A stretch of DNA of 64,000 bases, from assembly GCA_020086605.1 (NCBI GenBank), contig JACBWW010000051.1, forward strand, positions 1,214,290 through 1,278,289. Reading direction: 5' to 3'. A program made the position numbers and the translations under genes. Shown one piece after another: positions 34,101-45,546 of this stretch. Each line of letters opens with the position of its first letter. Positions within the stretch are counted from its first letter, which is position 1. Under the pieces are notes generated by a model, which worked only from the letters and a program-made list of their open reading frames with translations, was not told where the DNA came from and ran no database searches. The stretch is from Lanius collurio. Its lineage: Eukaryota; Chordata; Aves; Passeriformes; Laniidae.

Positions 34101-36779
34101 AAATGAAAAAGAAATGCATTTTGTTAACCTCAGCATGTACTTTCAAGTGAACTTAAAACTCAAGCCTAGAAAGTTGCCCAAAGTCACACAGAGCATATGA
34201 GGTAAAAGTTCTTTGAGTCCTAAAAAAAACCTTGCCGCAAGCCTAACCTCCTTTCCTTCAGTCTCCCTTTTTTTTCCCCTTCCTTTAGTCACAGAGACAT
34301 GATCTGAACTTCAATTCAAACTTAAAAATACTTAAGGCAAGAAAATTACAGAGCTTGCAAGTTAAGGCTGCATTCAGGTGGTTATACTTGACCTAAAGTA
34401 TTATTTGTCCAACTGGCCAAAACCTAGGGAGGGGAAGCAGAATAAGAAGGCACAGTCATCATATACAGTGTCCTATAGCCATCTAAAAAACAGATGAAGA
34501 TACAGAAGCAAAACACAGAGTGAAAAATATAACACCGGAGGTTTTCTTTGCTGTGCAAAATTAGAATCAACATCTGCAACAAAGACTCCCACAAAGTTTC
34601 TTAGTTGCTTTTAACATATGAACAGATGTGCAACCTGAACCCACAACAATACAGAGAACTGCAACAGGGCAATATGATTTACAGAACTCTGAAGGACCTG
34701 CTTGTAAAGAACAATACAGAAGAATTTTGCATTGCAAAGGCTGTTGAAAAGCTGATAAATGGGTATTAACTCCCAGAAAACAATCAGCAATTTCACAAGG
34801 CAGAAACAGTAACACAATGAAGGTAAGTAAATGGGGTTCACAAGACAAAACCAAAAAATCTCAGAAGATGGTTATGTTAGCACGTGTTAATCACTTTCAT
34901 CAAACAGACCAAACAACCAGACTACACATGCTAGAAAATGCAGACTGCATTATGGAGCTAGAATTCAGGGAAAGTAGAAGATACAACTTGACTAAGTCTA
35001 AGCAGGAATAGTTGCAGCATTTAGAAACTACCAAAAAAGCAAATTCTTCCAGAAGTTCAGCTGTAGGAATATCATCTGTATAGATAATTCATGAAGTAAA
35101 TCATGTTAATAAAATGTTTATTTCCTACCAGATGCAGCTAAAACAATTTTCTACATCTAAGACAGCACAGTGTCTAAAGATGAAAACTAGAATAGGTCAG
35201 AGAAAGTTAAATACCTACTTTAAAACACCCATTAAAAATCCTTTTCTTTACAGCATCTCAGCAGTTTTTATTAAAATCACCATTTTCCCAATAATTATTT
35301 TAAAAAACCCTGCACTGTCATTTTATATTTGTGACCTAAAGTGCCCAGACCCTTAGGAAGTATTTTATAAGAACTAACAGACTGCAGAAATGAGCCATAG
35401 TGGTTCTCATTAACTGGTCATTACAGCCACATTCCATCACTTACCAGACTACATGGCTTTTTTTTTCCCCTACTAAAAGGCAGACACACCTTCCTGGGAG
35501 CTGCCATGCTCAAGTGTTATCACCAAGAATCAGAAAACGTTTTTAATACCTATGTATCCATTTATAAAAAAAAAACACTGATAAATATTTACATTAAGTT
35601 ATGATTTAAACACACAAATTTACCAAGTAGCATTACGAGAGGGAAAAAAGATACCTCCATCATATTTTTTCACAGCAGCTAAAGTTTTAAAGGTGCTTCA
35701 AACAAAAGCAAGAATTTTTTGTATACCCTCTTCCAGCTCCCTCAGCAGGCACACTGACCACCCCAGCAGCTGCTCTCTGACCACTCACAGACCAGCCCAA
35801 AGCCCTGTTGCCCTTTTAATCCTGAGCCACAGGATTAAGGACATAAGGACTCATGTTTCCAATGGTAAGGGGAGTTATAATCAACTCTTCTCTATGAGAG
35901 GATGAGTAGAGCAAAAAGGGTACTGGCTTCTGTCACTCACAGCTGTGGATTTATTTAGAAGCTGAAGGACTGAGCACAAATCTTGGTCTCCCCAATAAGG
36001 TTTTCATTGTTTCTGTGTGGACCTTGACTCCTTCCTTTCCTGCAGTGTTGGCGGTTTCATTTACAGGTGACTGGCATTGAGCAAAAATCAAAGTTGCATC
36101 TGAGAGCAGCAATCTGCTCTCAAAACAGCAAAACCATCTCTGCCTTCAGCTCACCAGTGCTACACCAGCATTCAGACACAGGAAACCACCCTTCAGTCCA
36201 CAAACAGAGAAACCTCTCTTTTTTAAGAAAAGCAAGTGCCATAGCATCTCTCCAACAAGGCAAAGCACTGTGAATTACTGAGGTTAACTAGTTTGAAACA
36301 GGTCTCAGAACTGAAATTTTAATTTCCAGTTCATGGACAGTTGCCTGAAATTTGCTTAGTTCATTGCCCTTTGTTTGATCCAGACTATAATTTTCCTTTA
36401 GCTCAGATTTAATGTCACTCTTTGCATGAGTGTGGGAGAAGTATTAAATGCCATTTCAATGCTAGGCATGGATGCACTTGGACTACAAACACGGAGGGGT
36501 GCTATAGTTTCCCAGGCTAAAAGGTGTAACAGTATTTCTTTCTCAGAGATCTGTGTGAAGACTGTTCCACCTGTGTTTTGCAAGACATTCCAGCCCCAAA
36601 ATGACAAAGGTAGTACTAATCCACACACTAAGAAGTACATTTTATTCTCTGCTTATTCAGTAACAAGGCAGAATTCTGTTTTCATACTTCAAAGATATGA
36701 ACTGACAGAATCAACTGAAGAAGTCATCCATATGTTAAAAATGGGAATGCACTCCCGGTTCAAAAGTGATTTTTTGTTA
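34101..36779. other. AT-rich non-coding stretch
   Basis: No gene is supported. T-rich and A-rich short tracts occur (35458-35466, 35566-35576). Several frames of 60-95 codons on both strands have no domain. Confidence 0.55.
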
Positions 36780-37214
36780 TGTGGCCTAAAGCACAGGGGC
36801 CTGCGGGCAGAGCAGTCTGGGGAAAGTGGAGCAGGAGGGCTCCTGGTCAGCGATGAGCTGGATGCTGCAGAGCTGGCACTGGATCTTCTTCTTCAGAGCA
36901 GGGATGTTCCCAATGTCCAAGGTCGAGTGACACACCTTACTGACCTGGATGCTCCCTTTTTACACTGTTTCTTGTCCCTTTGGATTGGTCTCTGGATCCT
37001 TCATTTGCATGAAGGATAAGGCGCTGATTGTTTTTTTTCACCCAGGCTGGCTCGTTGCCTGGTGGGGATGCACTTTACTTATGTGTAACACAGTACCCCT
37101 TTTATAATATAATAACCAAACCTATTAACAGTACATGCATTAACCTAATAATTATTAACTATTTAACAATATTACTATTAACAGTATAACAGTCTCTAAC
37201 CTATTTTTGACACA
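36780..37214 (-). mobile_element. ERV LTR-like element, minus strand, with an octamer hairpin
   Basis: Read on the minus strand it begins TGTGTCAAAAATAGG at 37214. AT-rich U3 with repeated TTAATA-type motifs follows, then the hairpin at 36996-37017 and a CCAAT box (plus-strand ATTGG at 36984-36988). A GTAAAAAGG TATA-like box lies at about 36953-36961, and a GC-richer transcribed part follows down to about 36780. No clear poly(A) signal or CA end is found on the left, so the U5 is missing or unrecognised. A 197-codon plus-strand frame covers it and is probably fortuitous antisense. Confidence 0.5.
36996..37017. promoter_or_regulatory. Perfect 9-bp hairpin containing an octamer (POU) site
   Basis: ATCCTTCAT at 36996-37004 and ATGAAGGAT at 37009-37017 are exact reverse complements around TTGC. 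Their centre reads ATTTGCAT (37003-37010), the octamer recognised by Oct/POU proteins. It sits just upstream of the CCAAT and TATA-like boxes of the minus-strand LTR, the usual place for a U3 enhancer site. Confidence 0.5.
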
Positions 37215-39420
37215 TGTTCTGGTGGAAGCATTCCTGTATGAAATGTCCTTTTAAAAGAGACAGAAATAGTTCATAAGAAAGAAAAAAAGTAAAGAAAAAT
37301 TATTTAGTAAGGAACAGCTACTAAGAAGAACTCGGTAAGAACTGTTTCAGCTTTAAGTTGCTCAGCATAGCACAAACTGCCAGCTGTAGCCCACAAAGTA
37401 AAGCCTGACCACTTCTCAATAATTTCTTTTGCTCATTTCCTATGAAGGGAAAACCAAATCCATACAGAGCAATTGAAGAGGTCTTCTATAAAAACAAGTT
37501 TCTTGAACAGGTATATTTGGACTTGCCTGTTGAGCCCTCCTCTAGAACATAGCTTATGCTAGAAGCAGAATTCTGTTGTGGAAAAAGAGCAAGATTAAGA
37601 ATGTCAAGCTTCACTAACACTTTAATGAAAAATTACCTACTCTGGCTTGTTAGATCTTTTTCCCTTCAATTGAGCTGTGCATTTCGATAATTTATTGCAT
37701 AGCTTCCAAAAAAGCTTTTAGTCAGCAGCACTTTTGTCCGCCTTAGGGTAAGAAAAGCCTCCTGCCTCCATCTTCCATGAAGCTTTAAAAGCAGGTCTGA
37801 TTTCTCTTCATGTGGAGAGCTGCCATTTAACTTTCACTAAAGGCCAGATTAGGGTTAGATCTGAATCTGTGTCTAGTCAAGGAAAAAAATCAACAATGCA
37901 GGAATGAATAATGCCAGCCTGAGGAAAATGCTAAACAATAAAAATACTGCATCATGCATCTTTCTTTCCTTCCCGATGCACCAGCCTCTCTGACTCACAG
38001 TTCACTACACTGCAGATCTTTGTTATTGCATCAGTTCTTTCCATACTCTCATCCAAAGGGTTATCTGTAGGTTTAGAAGAAAGTGACCACAGGTTATCAC
38101 TTGTGTTGCTCTGATGCATGAGAGCAAAGCCTAAGGTGCATTGTGATAATGGCCCATTCAACAAAACCACTCCACTCTCTCTTCTCGAGAGAAATGACAT
38201 TTGTGTGTCTTGGAAACAAACAGCTCCAGGAGCCGATCAGCTGCAAACCGATTGCTAGTGAGAAAACCCAAAGTTGGCCTAGATCAATTAAGGCAGCTCA
38301 CCTTAGGGTCAGATGCATGGCGGGAAAAGTGGACCTGCAACCACACAAAATTACAACTGGCTTAAACTGCTGCAGGTTCATACTGTCAGATTCCCTTTGC
38401 ATGCCTGGATCAACTAGAGATTAAGGGTGCAAGCAGCCAGATGATTAGATGTTAATTTCTTTCCAAAACTGCATCCCCATTTTATCTCAAAATTAAGTCA
38501 GGCCCATGCTTGCATCCTTCAGGTTTTTAAATTCTTTAAGCAATATACTGATATGAGAGAGAGTGAGGACGATGATATTTTGCTGCATGATCTACCTCCA
38601 GACAGGATTGCTATCCCTATTCTGAGCACTGAATTCAGTCACTTTCCTGCAGCCACATGAATTGCACTCCTTGTAATGAACTGAATGGAGTTACTGTTCT
38701 GCAGTTCCCAGTCACAGGCTTTCTCTCCAAAATTTCCCTGGAGTATTTGAGTCTTCTGCTGAAATATGCAACATCAAGTAAATATGTATTTTGCAGAGCT
38801 GTGTCTAAGAGATTTTGGAGGTCTGTCCAGCCTCCTCATCCCCCAAAGAGATTGGAAAAAAAAAAGACTGTCCATGGACATGAAGTTTTAGAGTCAGGGA
38901 AGTCTTAAATCTACTCACAGCTGCTAAGATTTTAATACTAGTGTAATCCTGAGATAGATTGATCAATCTATCTATCTATAATTATTTACATAATTTCAGT
39001 AGTACATAAAAGCCAGAAAAGTCTATTGTAGTGTAAAAGAAGATAGGCAGGAAACTACTTGCACATACGGTGTTAAAATGTCAGTGTAGTCCTGTTTCTC
39101 TTAAACACTAGTCACTGAATTTTTTTTTTCTTTTCTCATCTTCATCCAGAAAATGGTTACATATTCCAGAAATGGTTATATTTTCTGAAGCATATTCTAA
39201 ATTTCAGACCTTTACTCTTCTAGGTCCTGCTGATAAAGATTGAAAGATGAATAATCACCAAACCCTAGAACTTGAATGGGTCACATGCTTCTCAGCCATC
39301 CTTCCATGGAACAATATCTGCTTGGCAGAGGTTAAAGGCAATTGTTTGGTTTTCAAATTTAGTGAACATCGGGGTCATGCTACATAACAGAAAACAAAGT
39401 TAGGACTCCTTTAGTGATCC
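37215..39420. other. AT-rich non-coding stretch with a small (TCTA)n run
   Basis: No gene found. A short (ATCT)n run lies around 38964-38980, directly after the palindromic GATTGATCAATC. Frames are under 95 codons. Confidence 0.55.
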
Positions 39421-39830
39421 CACTCGAGCCCTGAAAACCTACAGGAGGGAAGGTTTGGGTGCTGAGGCAGGAGCAGGGAGAGCATCCTTGCTGCAGCTTT
39501 GCTTCCCTGTGCTCAGCCAGCAGCGCTGCTCCGGCTGCCGCACTGCTGCTGCCTCCCCTCCTCGCCAGCTAATTGCTGCACTAAATCCTGGGGATTAAGG
39601 AGTTGTGAGGAAATATTGAGGGATGCAAGACTTAAAAGCTAAAAAAAATAAGTGAAAAAAAACCCCTCTCTTTTCATCTGCTGCCATCCCCTCTCTCTCG
39701 CCCTTAACCCTCAGGCTCCCAGCTGCAGTTGGGAAAAAAGCCTGAAAATTGCTTCTCCCAGACAGCACAAGATTGCCACCTGCAGGGCTCGGGAGCCAGG
39801 ACGATGGAACTGGCAGCACAGAGCTAAAGA
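39421..39830. promoter_or_regulatory. CpG-richer patch of unknown role
   Basis: This about 410-bp segment has some nine CpG dinucleotides (for example in CTCGAGC, GCGCTGCTCCGGCTGCCGC, CTCTCGCCC and CTCGGG), clearly more than its AT-rich surroundings, together with GCTGCTG-type repeats. It could be a regulatory element or an alternative promoter or first exon. No TATA box, initiator or coding frame supports a specific call. Confidence 0.25.
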
Positions 39831-42800
39831 AAACCAAGCACGAAACAGATTGTGTTTTCCATGGAAATTCACTCCATTTTCTCTTCTTCTCCTTCTCAGT
39901 ACTCCTACTCAGAACATTAATCTACTGTTCTCAAGAGGAAGAAAAGTTAAGGGCTCTGTGCTGTGGCATAGGAGAGATTAAGCAGACATGATAAAATTCT
40001 TTTACATATTCATGCCCCAGTTCTTATCATTTTCTTATAGCTCCTGGAGATTGCAATAGGCTCCTACCTTTTAATTTTTTTAATAATTTTACTTTCCCTG
40101 TTCATATTTTGGTAATAAAGCAGAAGCTGAGAACATATCCACTAGGACTCTCATACATCGCAGACAAGATAATAATAAAATTGACTAGGTCCACACTGAC
40201 TTTCAGAAGGAAAAGAGGTTTTTATTACTAGTTTTATCTTGGACTGACACTGAAATTATTTTTACAAACACTGTCAGCATGCCTGCTTCTGCAGACAAAA
40301 GCCTATATACCAGTGCACCCACAGAAATACCAATTCCACATAATATTATCAGGAAGGAGAAAAAGATGCTTGAGGTTTGCTTCATATATGCTCTGTTTAT
40401 TTTCAGTGGACCTAAGTTTGGAAAAAACCTTTTATCATTATATTTTTCTCTGTAAGACACTGGAAAAAATTGGAAAAGTGATGGCAAATATGTCATTTGC
40501 TGGTAGGAGGCATGTAGGAGTCAAAATGGTCAGTTCTACACACCTCATACACAAGGAATAGTTAAATGCTGAACACTTTTCTGCTTCAGGGACAAAGCAA
40601 GCTGGAGGAAAAGCCCTTCACAGCAGCAAGTCTAATCCTTAAGACAAGAGTTACATTAAGTCATGGCTCAGAGCATATACTGAAGCTCAAGAAAAACAAA
40701 TGCTACAGGGATACCAATACCCTCTACAAACCAAGCACCATAAATGTAAGATTTTCAAAATGAAACTAACTACATTTAACAGGATCCAACCCTGTAAGGG
40801 TAAGCAATGCATCAAGCAATTTCAAACTCAGCCTGAAGCAAAACCAAACCAACAGCTGGTGCTTCTGGATTCACAACAGTACAGAGATTTTCTGGAGAAC
40901 TGTACTTTCTGTATTTTTATGCTTTATGAAGAGAAGTCAATCAACCCACAAAACTTATTTCTAGCTACTTCATTAAAAATCCAGAAGTTTGGCAAATAAA
41001 TGACAATATCTTCATAAGGAACTATGCACTGTCCATAGAAGGCACATCTTCTGAAGTCAAGAAATATGGGACAAAAACATTTAATTGAGTGTATTTTCTA
41101 TTTCCTTTTTTACTGGTTTTTCAGCTTCTAATCAACGATTAGAGATTTCAGTAGTTTACCTGAAACACTGAAATCATCCTGCTGGTTTAGTCAACAATAA
41201 ATCAAGTACCAGAAACCAATGATACATGAGTAACATGGTCAATAGGACGATAACATGATTTTAAGAAAACAATGCAAAGTCAAGTCTATTTCAGCATAAT
41301 GCTTTAACTAGTTTAGATTAAGCCACTTTAAGGAGAGAGATGCAATTCTAGGTTTGGAGAGGGGGCACAACGGCCCTCTTCCATTTGGTGAACTTAAAAC
41401 TGGGGCCTTTTTTTTCTGGATACCCTGGCCTGCCAGTTAGTGGCTTGTGAGAAAGTGGTGAAGAGTTCAGTGAAGACTCCATGACTCCCATCCTACATTA
41501 ACTTATTCTGATATCTTGCTCATTTTCAGACAGAGAAATAAACACTGCCCTGGAAATAAACAAGACAGGCCTTGCTGAACACTCAAAGCTTCAGCTGAAA
41601 TAAGTGGTGATGCTGAGCCCTTTTCAGTCTTTATGGTTTTATCTAGAAAAAAAGCAGGGAAGATTTATCTTAGAAAGCAGTGGGGAAAGGACTCTTACCA
41701 GCAGAGTAGCAGCCTTTCTTAAAGCAAAAAACCATGAACTGAGCAGCAGTGTCAGTGTCAAGAGAAATCACCAATGTGAAATCAGGTTGCAAGAAGTCAC
41801 CTGAAGTGAGCTCTGTGTCAACATAAGCCATTGTTGTTTATTCTGTCTGAATGAAAACTGACTTATTCCTGTCCTTTCCCAGCCACCATCTACAGTCTGA
41901 AGCAGAAAAGATGAACACTAATCAAAGGCACCAAGCAGAAAAAAAGGTGGAAAGAGAAGCATCCAGTGATAGGAATAGCAAACAGATTCAGAACAAGTTA
42001 ATAGGAAACAAGCCTGATCAGAGCCAGGCACACAAATGATGGAATGAAGTCACAGATGGGCAGAAAACCGATCCCACAGAAACAACAGCAGATGGACCAG
42101 ACAAGTGACAGCACAGAGCCCTGAAACTAGAAAAGTCATACTTTGTTTGATCTCTCAAAATAAAAAATACTACTTTTTTTTTTTCCCCAAAAGGAAGGTG
42201 ACATTATGCTTAGAGGGATTGAGAAAATTATAAGAGTCAAGAAATATGAGGATTTTTTGACTGAAAAAGAAAAACTATGGGAGACTTGAATTGCAATCCC
42301 TGTGCCTTTAACAACTTTCTCCTTCTTCTAAATGCTGGGAGTTGTCAACAGCAAGCAAGTTCTTATGAGAGGAGAAGCAAACATTAGTATCTTGTTCTCT
42401 AGGAAAGAGGGCAAAGTATGCAAGAGTTCTTAAACAGATTGGATTGAAATACCTCTGCTTATTCCCAAGTATTACCTGGGACCAGGTCTCCCTTGCACTC
42501 ATCATGAATAGATGATTCTAAGCTCAAATGGAACACGTGGCCCAGACTGCTCATGGATATCTAACAGACAAGCCCAGAACCTGGGGGGTGCACTAGCTGT
42601 CGGCTCCCAGGCAGCTGCAGGCTGCAGCACAGCCTCCCCTAGCAGACATCCTGCAGTCCTGCTTCAACCATAAAGGAGAGCTAACAGCTCTAGTCAGCCA
42701 GCAGAACACGTGATTCGTGTTTAACCATTACAACAACTTAAACAATTCTTTAATTTCCTGATGTTTATCAGAAAAATGTCTCAAAATGTGCAGGGATAAT

Positions 42801-43551
42801 AAAAGCACAGGCTGAGACACAGACTGGGTAATAGTTAATACTTTGACAAAAGCATGACCCTCCTTTCACCCTAGATAATTCCCAAGTATTTTTGGTAAAC
42901 CGTCTTACATAATAATGCATAAGCAATAAATTTATTTCTTCTACTTTTCTCCTTTTACAAGAAAGGAAGCAAAAAATCAGAAACACACACACAGAGGTCT
43001 ATTTCTAGTTTTCTCTTAGAATATCAGGGACCTTTGCTCTTTTCTCAAGAGCCATAGCTGGAAATAATGGGCAGGGATCAAGGGCCACAGCATTTAGTTA
43101 CAGCTGGTAAAGCAGTTCCATGAATGTCAAATCTGTGCAAGGCCTGTATTCCTTACTCACAAAGGGTGCATAACAGATTTATGAACTTTGCAGTCCCAAG
43201 AGAAGGTCTTACCTGCCTCTGCTTGACAATTGCTTTCATTTTCCCTCAGCACTGGCTTGCTTGGCCTCTCAGTTCCCATTACCATCTGCTCCCTATATCT
43301 CAGACTGCAGAATACAGGAGAAAAAAAAAAAAAAACAAAGCAAGAAATCAAATGACCCTGTAAGTACAGGAAGCCAGCTGCCTTTTCTTCTCCACATCCA
43401 AGGCTTCTGACCACCCCCATTTTTCATTAAATATATTGATATTCCTGCTCAGCTGAGGCTTAATAATATTTCCATCAAAGAACTTCACAGCTGCCTCCTA
43501 GTAAGTCCCAGAAGAGAGACTAAGGAAATACGATATCCCATCATAAAACCA
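39831..43551. other. AT-rich non-coding stretch
   Basis: No gene recognised. It includes a 15-A run (43321-43335), a T-run at 42174-42184 and two CACGTG E-boxes about 170 bases apart (42535-42540 and 42708-42713). The longest frames (about 99 codons) have no domain. Confidence 0.55.
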
Positions 43552-43670
43552 TCTCTGGACATATTCTGAGAGTCTAATGTGCTTATTGTACTGAGGCACC
43601 CAACACTGCACAAAGTATTCAGGATGGGGTCATATCAGTATAGGGTACTGTGGGACAATCTATATGTTAC
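43552..43670 (-). mobile_element. CR1 LINE fragment, minus strand (degraded)
   Basis: In order it shows CTGGACATATTCTGAGAGT, TTGTACTGAGGCACCCA, CACTGCACAAAGTATTCAG and GGGGTCATATCAGTATAGGG. These parallel the reverse complement of the avian CR1 3' region (CTGGACTCTCTCCAGTAGT, TTGTACTGGGGAGCCCA, CTGGACACAGTACTCCAG, GTGGCCTCACCAG). Similarity is moderate, so this is an old copy. The element runs on the minus strand. Confidence 0.75.
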
Positions 43671-45036
43671 AATGACACCATGTCTGCTTCCAAAGCAACA
43701 TAATGTCTTCAAGATACATGAATTTTCTCTGCATAAAAGAAGAAAATTATAATATGTAAAATTCAGATGAAAAACTGTATTATTAGGACGCTTAAAGCAA
43801 CATCTTCTAGACAACCTGCATAATTGGGAACAAGGCCCAAAAGGCACAGATGTCTTCCTAAAATTATATTCAACCAAAACTTTTGCTCATAATGTCAGGT
43901 TTGATCATAATTAGTACTTTCTGGCACTGCAGGCTGAGAAATTCAAATTACACTAACTAGCTATGAGTCAAACTGACCTCAGCTACCTGGCTAGAACTGC
44001 CAAGTGACCCTGGCCTCACGTATCAGATAATGATTCCCACATATCAGAGATCAAAGTCTACTACACCTTCCAAGGAAGGGAAGTTGGTCCGCAATAAATC
44101 ATTCATCCTCCAACAGAGCACAGGTGATACACATCATAACATCAGCTGCTTTGCTGCAGTGCATTTTCCTGCAACAATTCTACCTGCTGGCCCAGATTTT
44201 ATTAGTCTAAATACCATGACAACCTTGTAGCCTTGTACTGACAAAAATCCTTTCTACCACATCAGCATTTTACATAATGTATTTTTAATTCAGAGTACAA
44301 TATCAAATCATTTGGGAAAACCATGCTCAGCTTTAATCTTTTCTGTGAATAATTAGCAACTTGGCAACAAAGTACGCTTGGGTCTCTCTGGATTGACATG
44401 TATTCCAGCATCAAGACATCTACATTTTCACCAAGGGCCTTGGTAATACTCTGTTCATTGAACTAGTTTTTTTCAAGCTGAAAAGGAAAGGAAAAGAAGA
44501 ATCCAGGCCCAGTTTAAACCATGTTCATTTACCAGTATATCAGATTTGTCTGGCTTCCTGACATCCAACTGTAATACTACTCCTGACACAGAAACAGGGC
44601 CAGAAATAATTATAAAGTGCCAAAGTTTATAGAAAACATTCAGTAAACAGCTGTTGATTTTAGGACAGTGTGCAGACAAGTGCACTTGCATGAAAGGCAG
44701 CACAGCTTGGAACAGGTTTTAGTGCATGCTGAATACTTTTGGCATATCTGAATGGTATCTCTAGAGACTGCACCACTGGCTGGAATTTAAAAGCTCCCAC
44801 CTGCTGCTCCTTACATGCAGTTTGGATTGAAAAAGATGCCTGTGACTTTTGATGTGGATGCCTTACACCTCTTTTTAATTTAAAGCAATGAGATGTCATT
44901 TTTCTTTCTTGTCTAGCAAAAAGGGAAAGCTCCATCCTCTAGTCTTGTCCAAGAAAATTGCATGAATCACAGCTGTTCCGGTGTCCCAGCCCACTAGCTG
45001 GCTGATACAAATAAATTGGATGGATTTCCCAGACCA
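43671..45036. other. AT-rich non-coding stretch
   Basis: No gene or element beyond the CR1 fragment to the left and the LTR to the right. The sequence just left of 45037 (44970-45036) could belong to the LTR if its start is further out. Confidence 0.5.
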
Positions 45037-45546
45037 TGACAGTGACTCAGAGGGCGGGTCGATGGACGCTGAGGTCTAAGCTGCACCCCTTTTGGGTGGC
45101 TCCCAGACTACAACCACCTCCCCTTATTCTGGAAAGTTCTTGCCCTTTTGGATTGATTATTGGCTCCCTGTCGTGGCTCCCGCCTCCCTGTTTCCCTCAC
45201 TGGTTCCTGTTAAATTGTATCCTCCCCCTTACCTGTACCCTATTGGTTACTTCCCTTTTTCCCCACCTTGTTCCACCCCCTATAAAAAGCTGCACAGACT
45301 GTGCTCAGTCTGATGTTGGTTGCTGGACCCTCCAGTAATAAGCTCATTGGAACCCACACCATTGGCCCCTCTCACCTTCTTTGCCTCTGGGGTGATGTGG
45401 GCCCAAGTCAGTGGCTACCTGCTGTGCCTCCTGAGCAGGAGGCAGTACACACGTGTGCCTCTGCCTGCCACCCAAGGTGTCCCTGCAGATGTCGTGGAGG
45501 TGACGCTGCATCCCCTCAAACTGAGGGCACGCCAGAGCTCTGACCA
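45037..45546 (+). mobile_element. ERV LTR (about 0.5 kb)
   Basis: It begins TGACAGTGAC and ends near CTCTGACCA. The U3 is pyrimidine-rich with inverted CCAAT boxes (ATTGG at about 45151 and 45244). A CCCTATAAAAAG TATA box lies at about 45281-45291, and AATAAG at about 45337 could act as a poly(A) signal. The plan (inverted CCAAT boxes in C-rich U3, TATA, CTGGACCC after the start) is like that of the LTR at 57.85 kb, so the two probably belong to related families. GACCA lies both just before 45037 and at 45542-45546; whether that is a target-site duplication or the LTR end is unresolved. Confidence 0.65.

Noticed and set aside
36426..37019. 197-codon plus-strand frame
   Set aside because: It is antisense to an LTR-like element with its own promoter elements and has no recognisable domain.
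45032..45546. GACCA as a certain target-site duplication of the 45.0-kb LTR
   Set aside because: The LTR at 57.85 kb also ends close to GACCA-like sequence, so the right-hand GACCA may belong to the LTR terminus itself.
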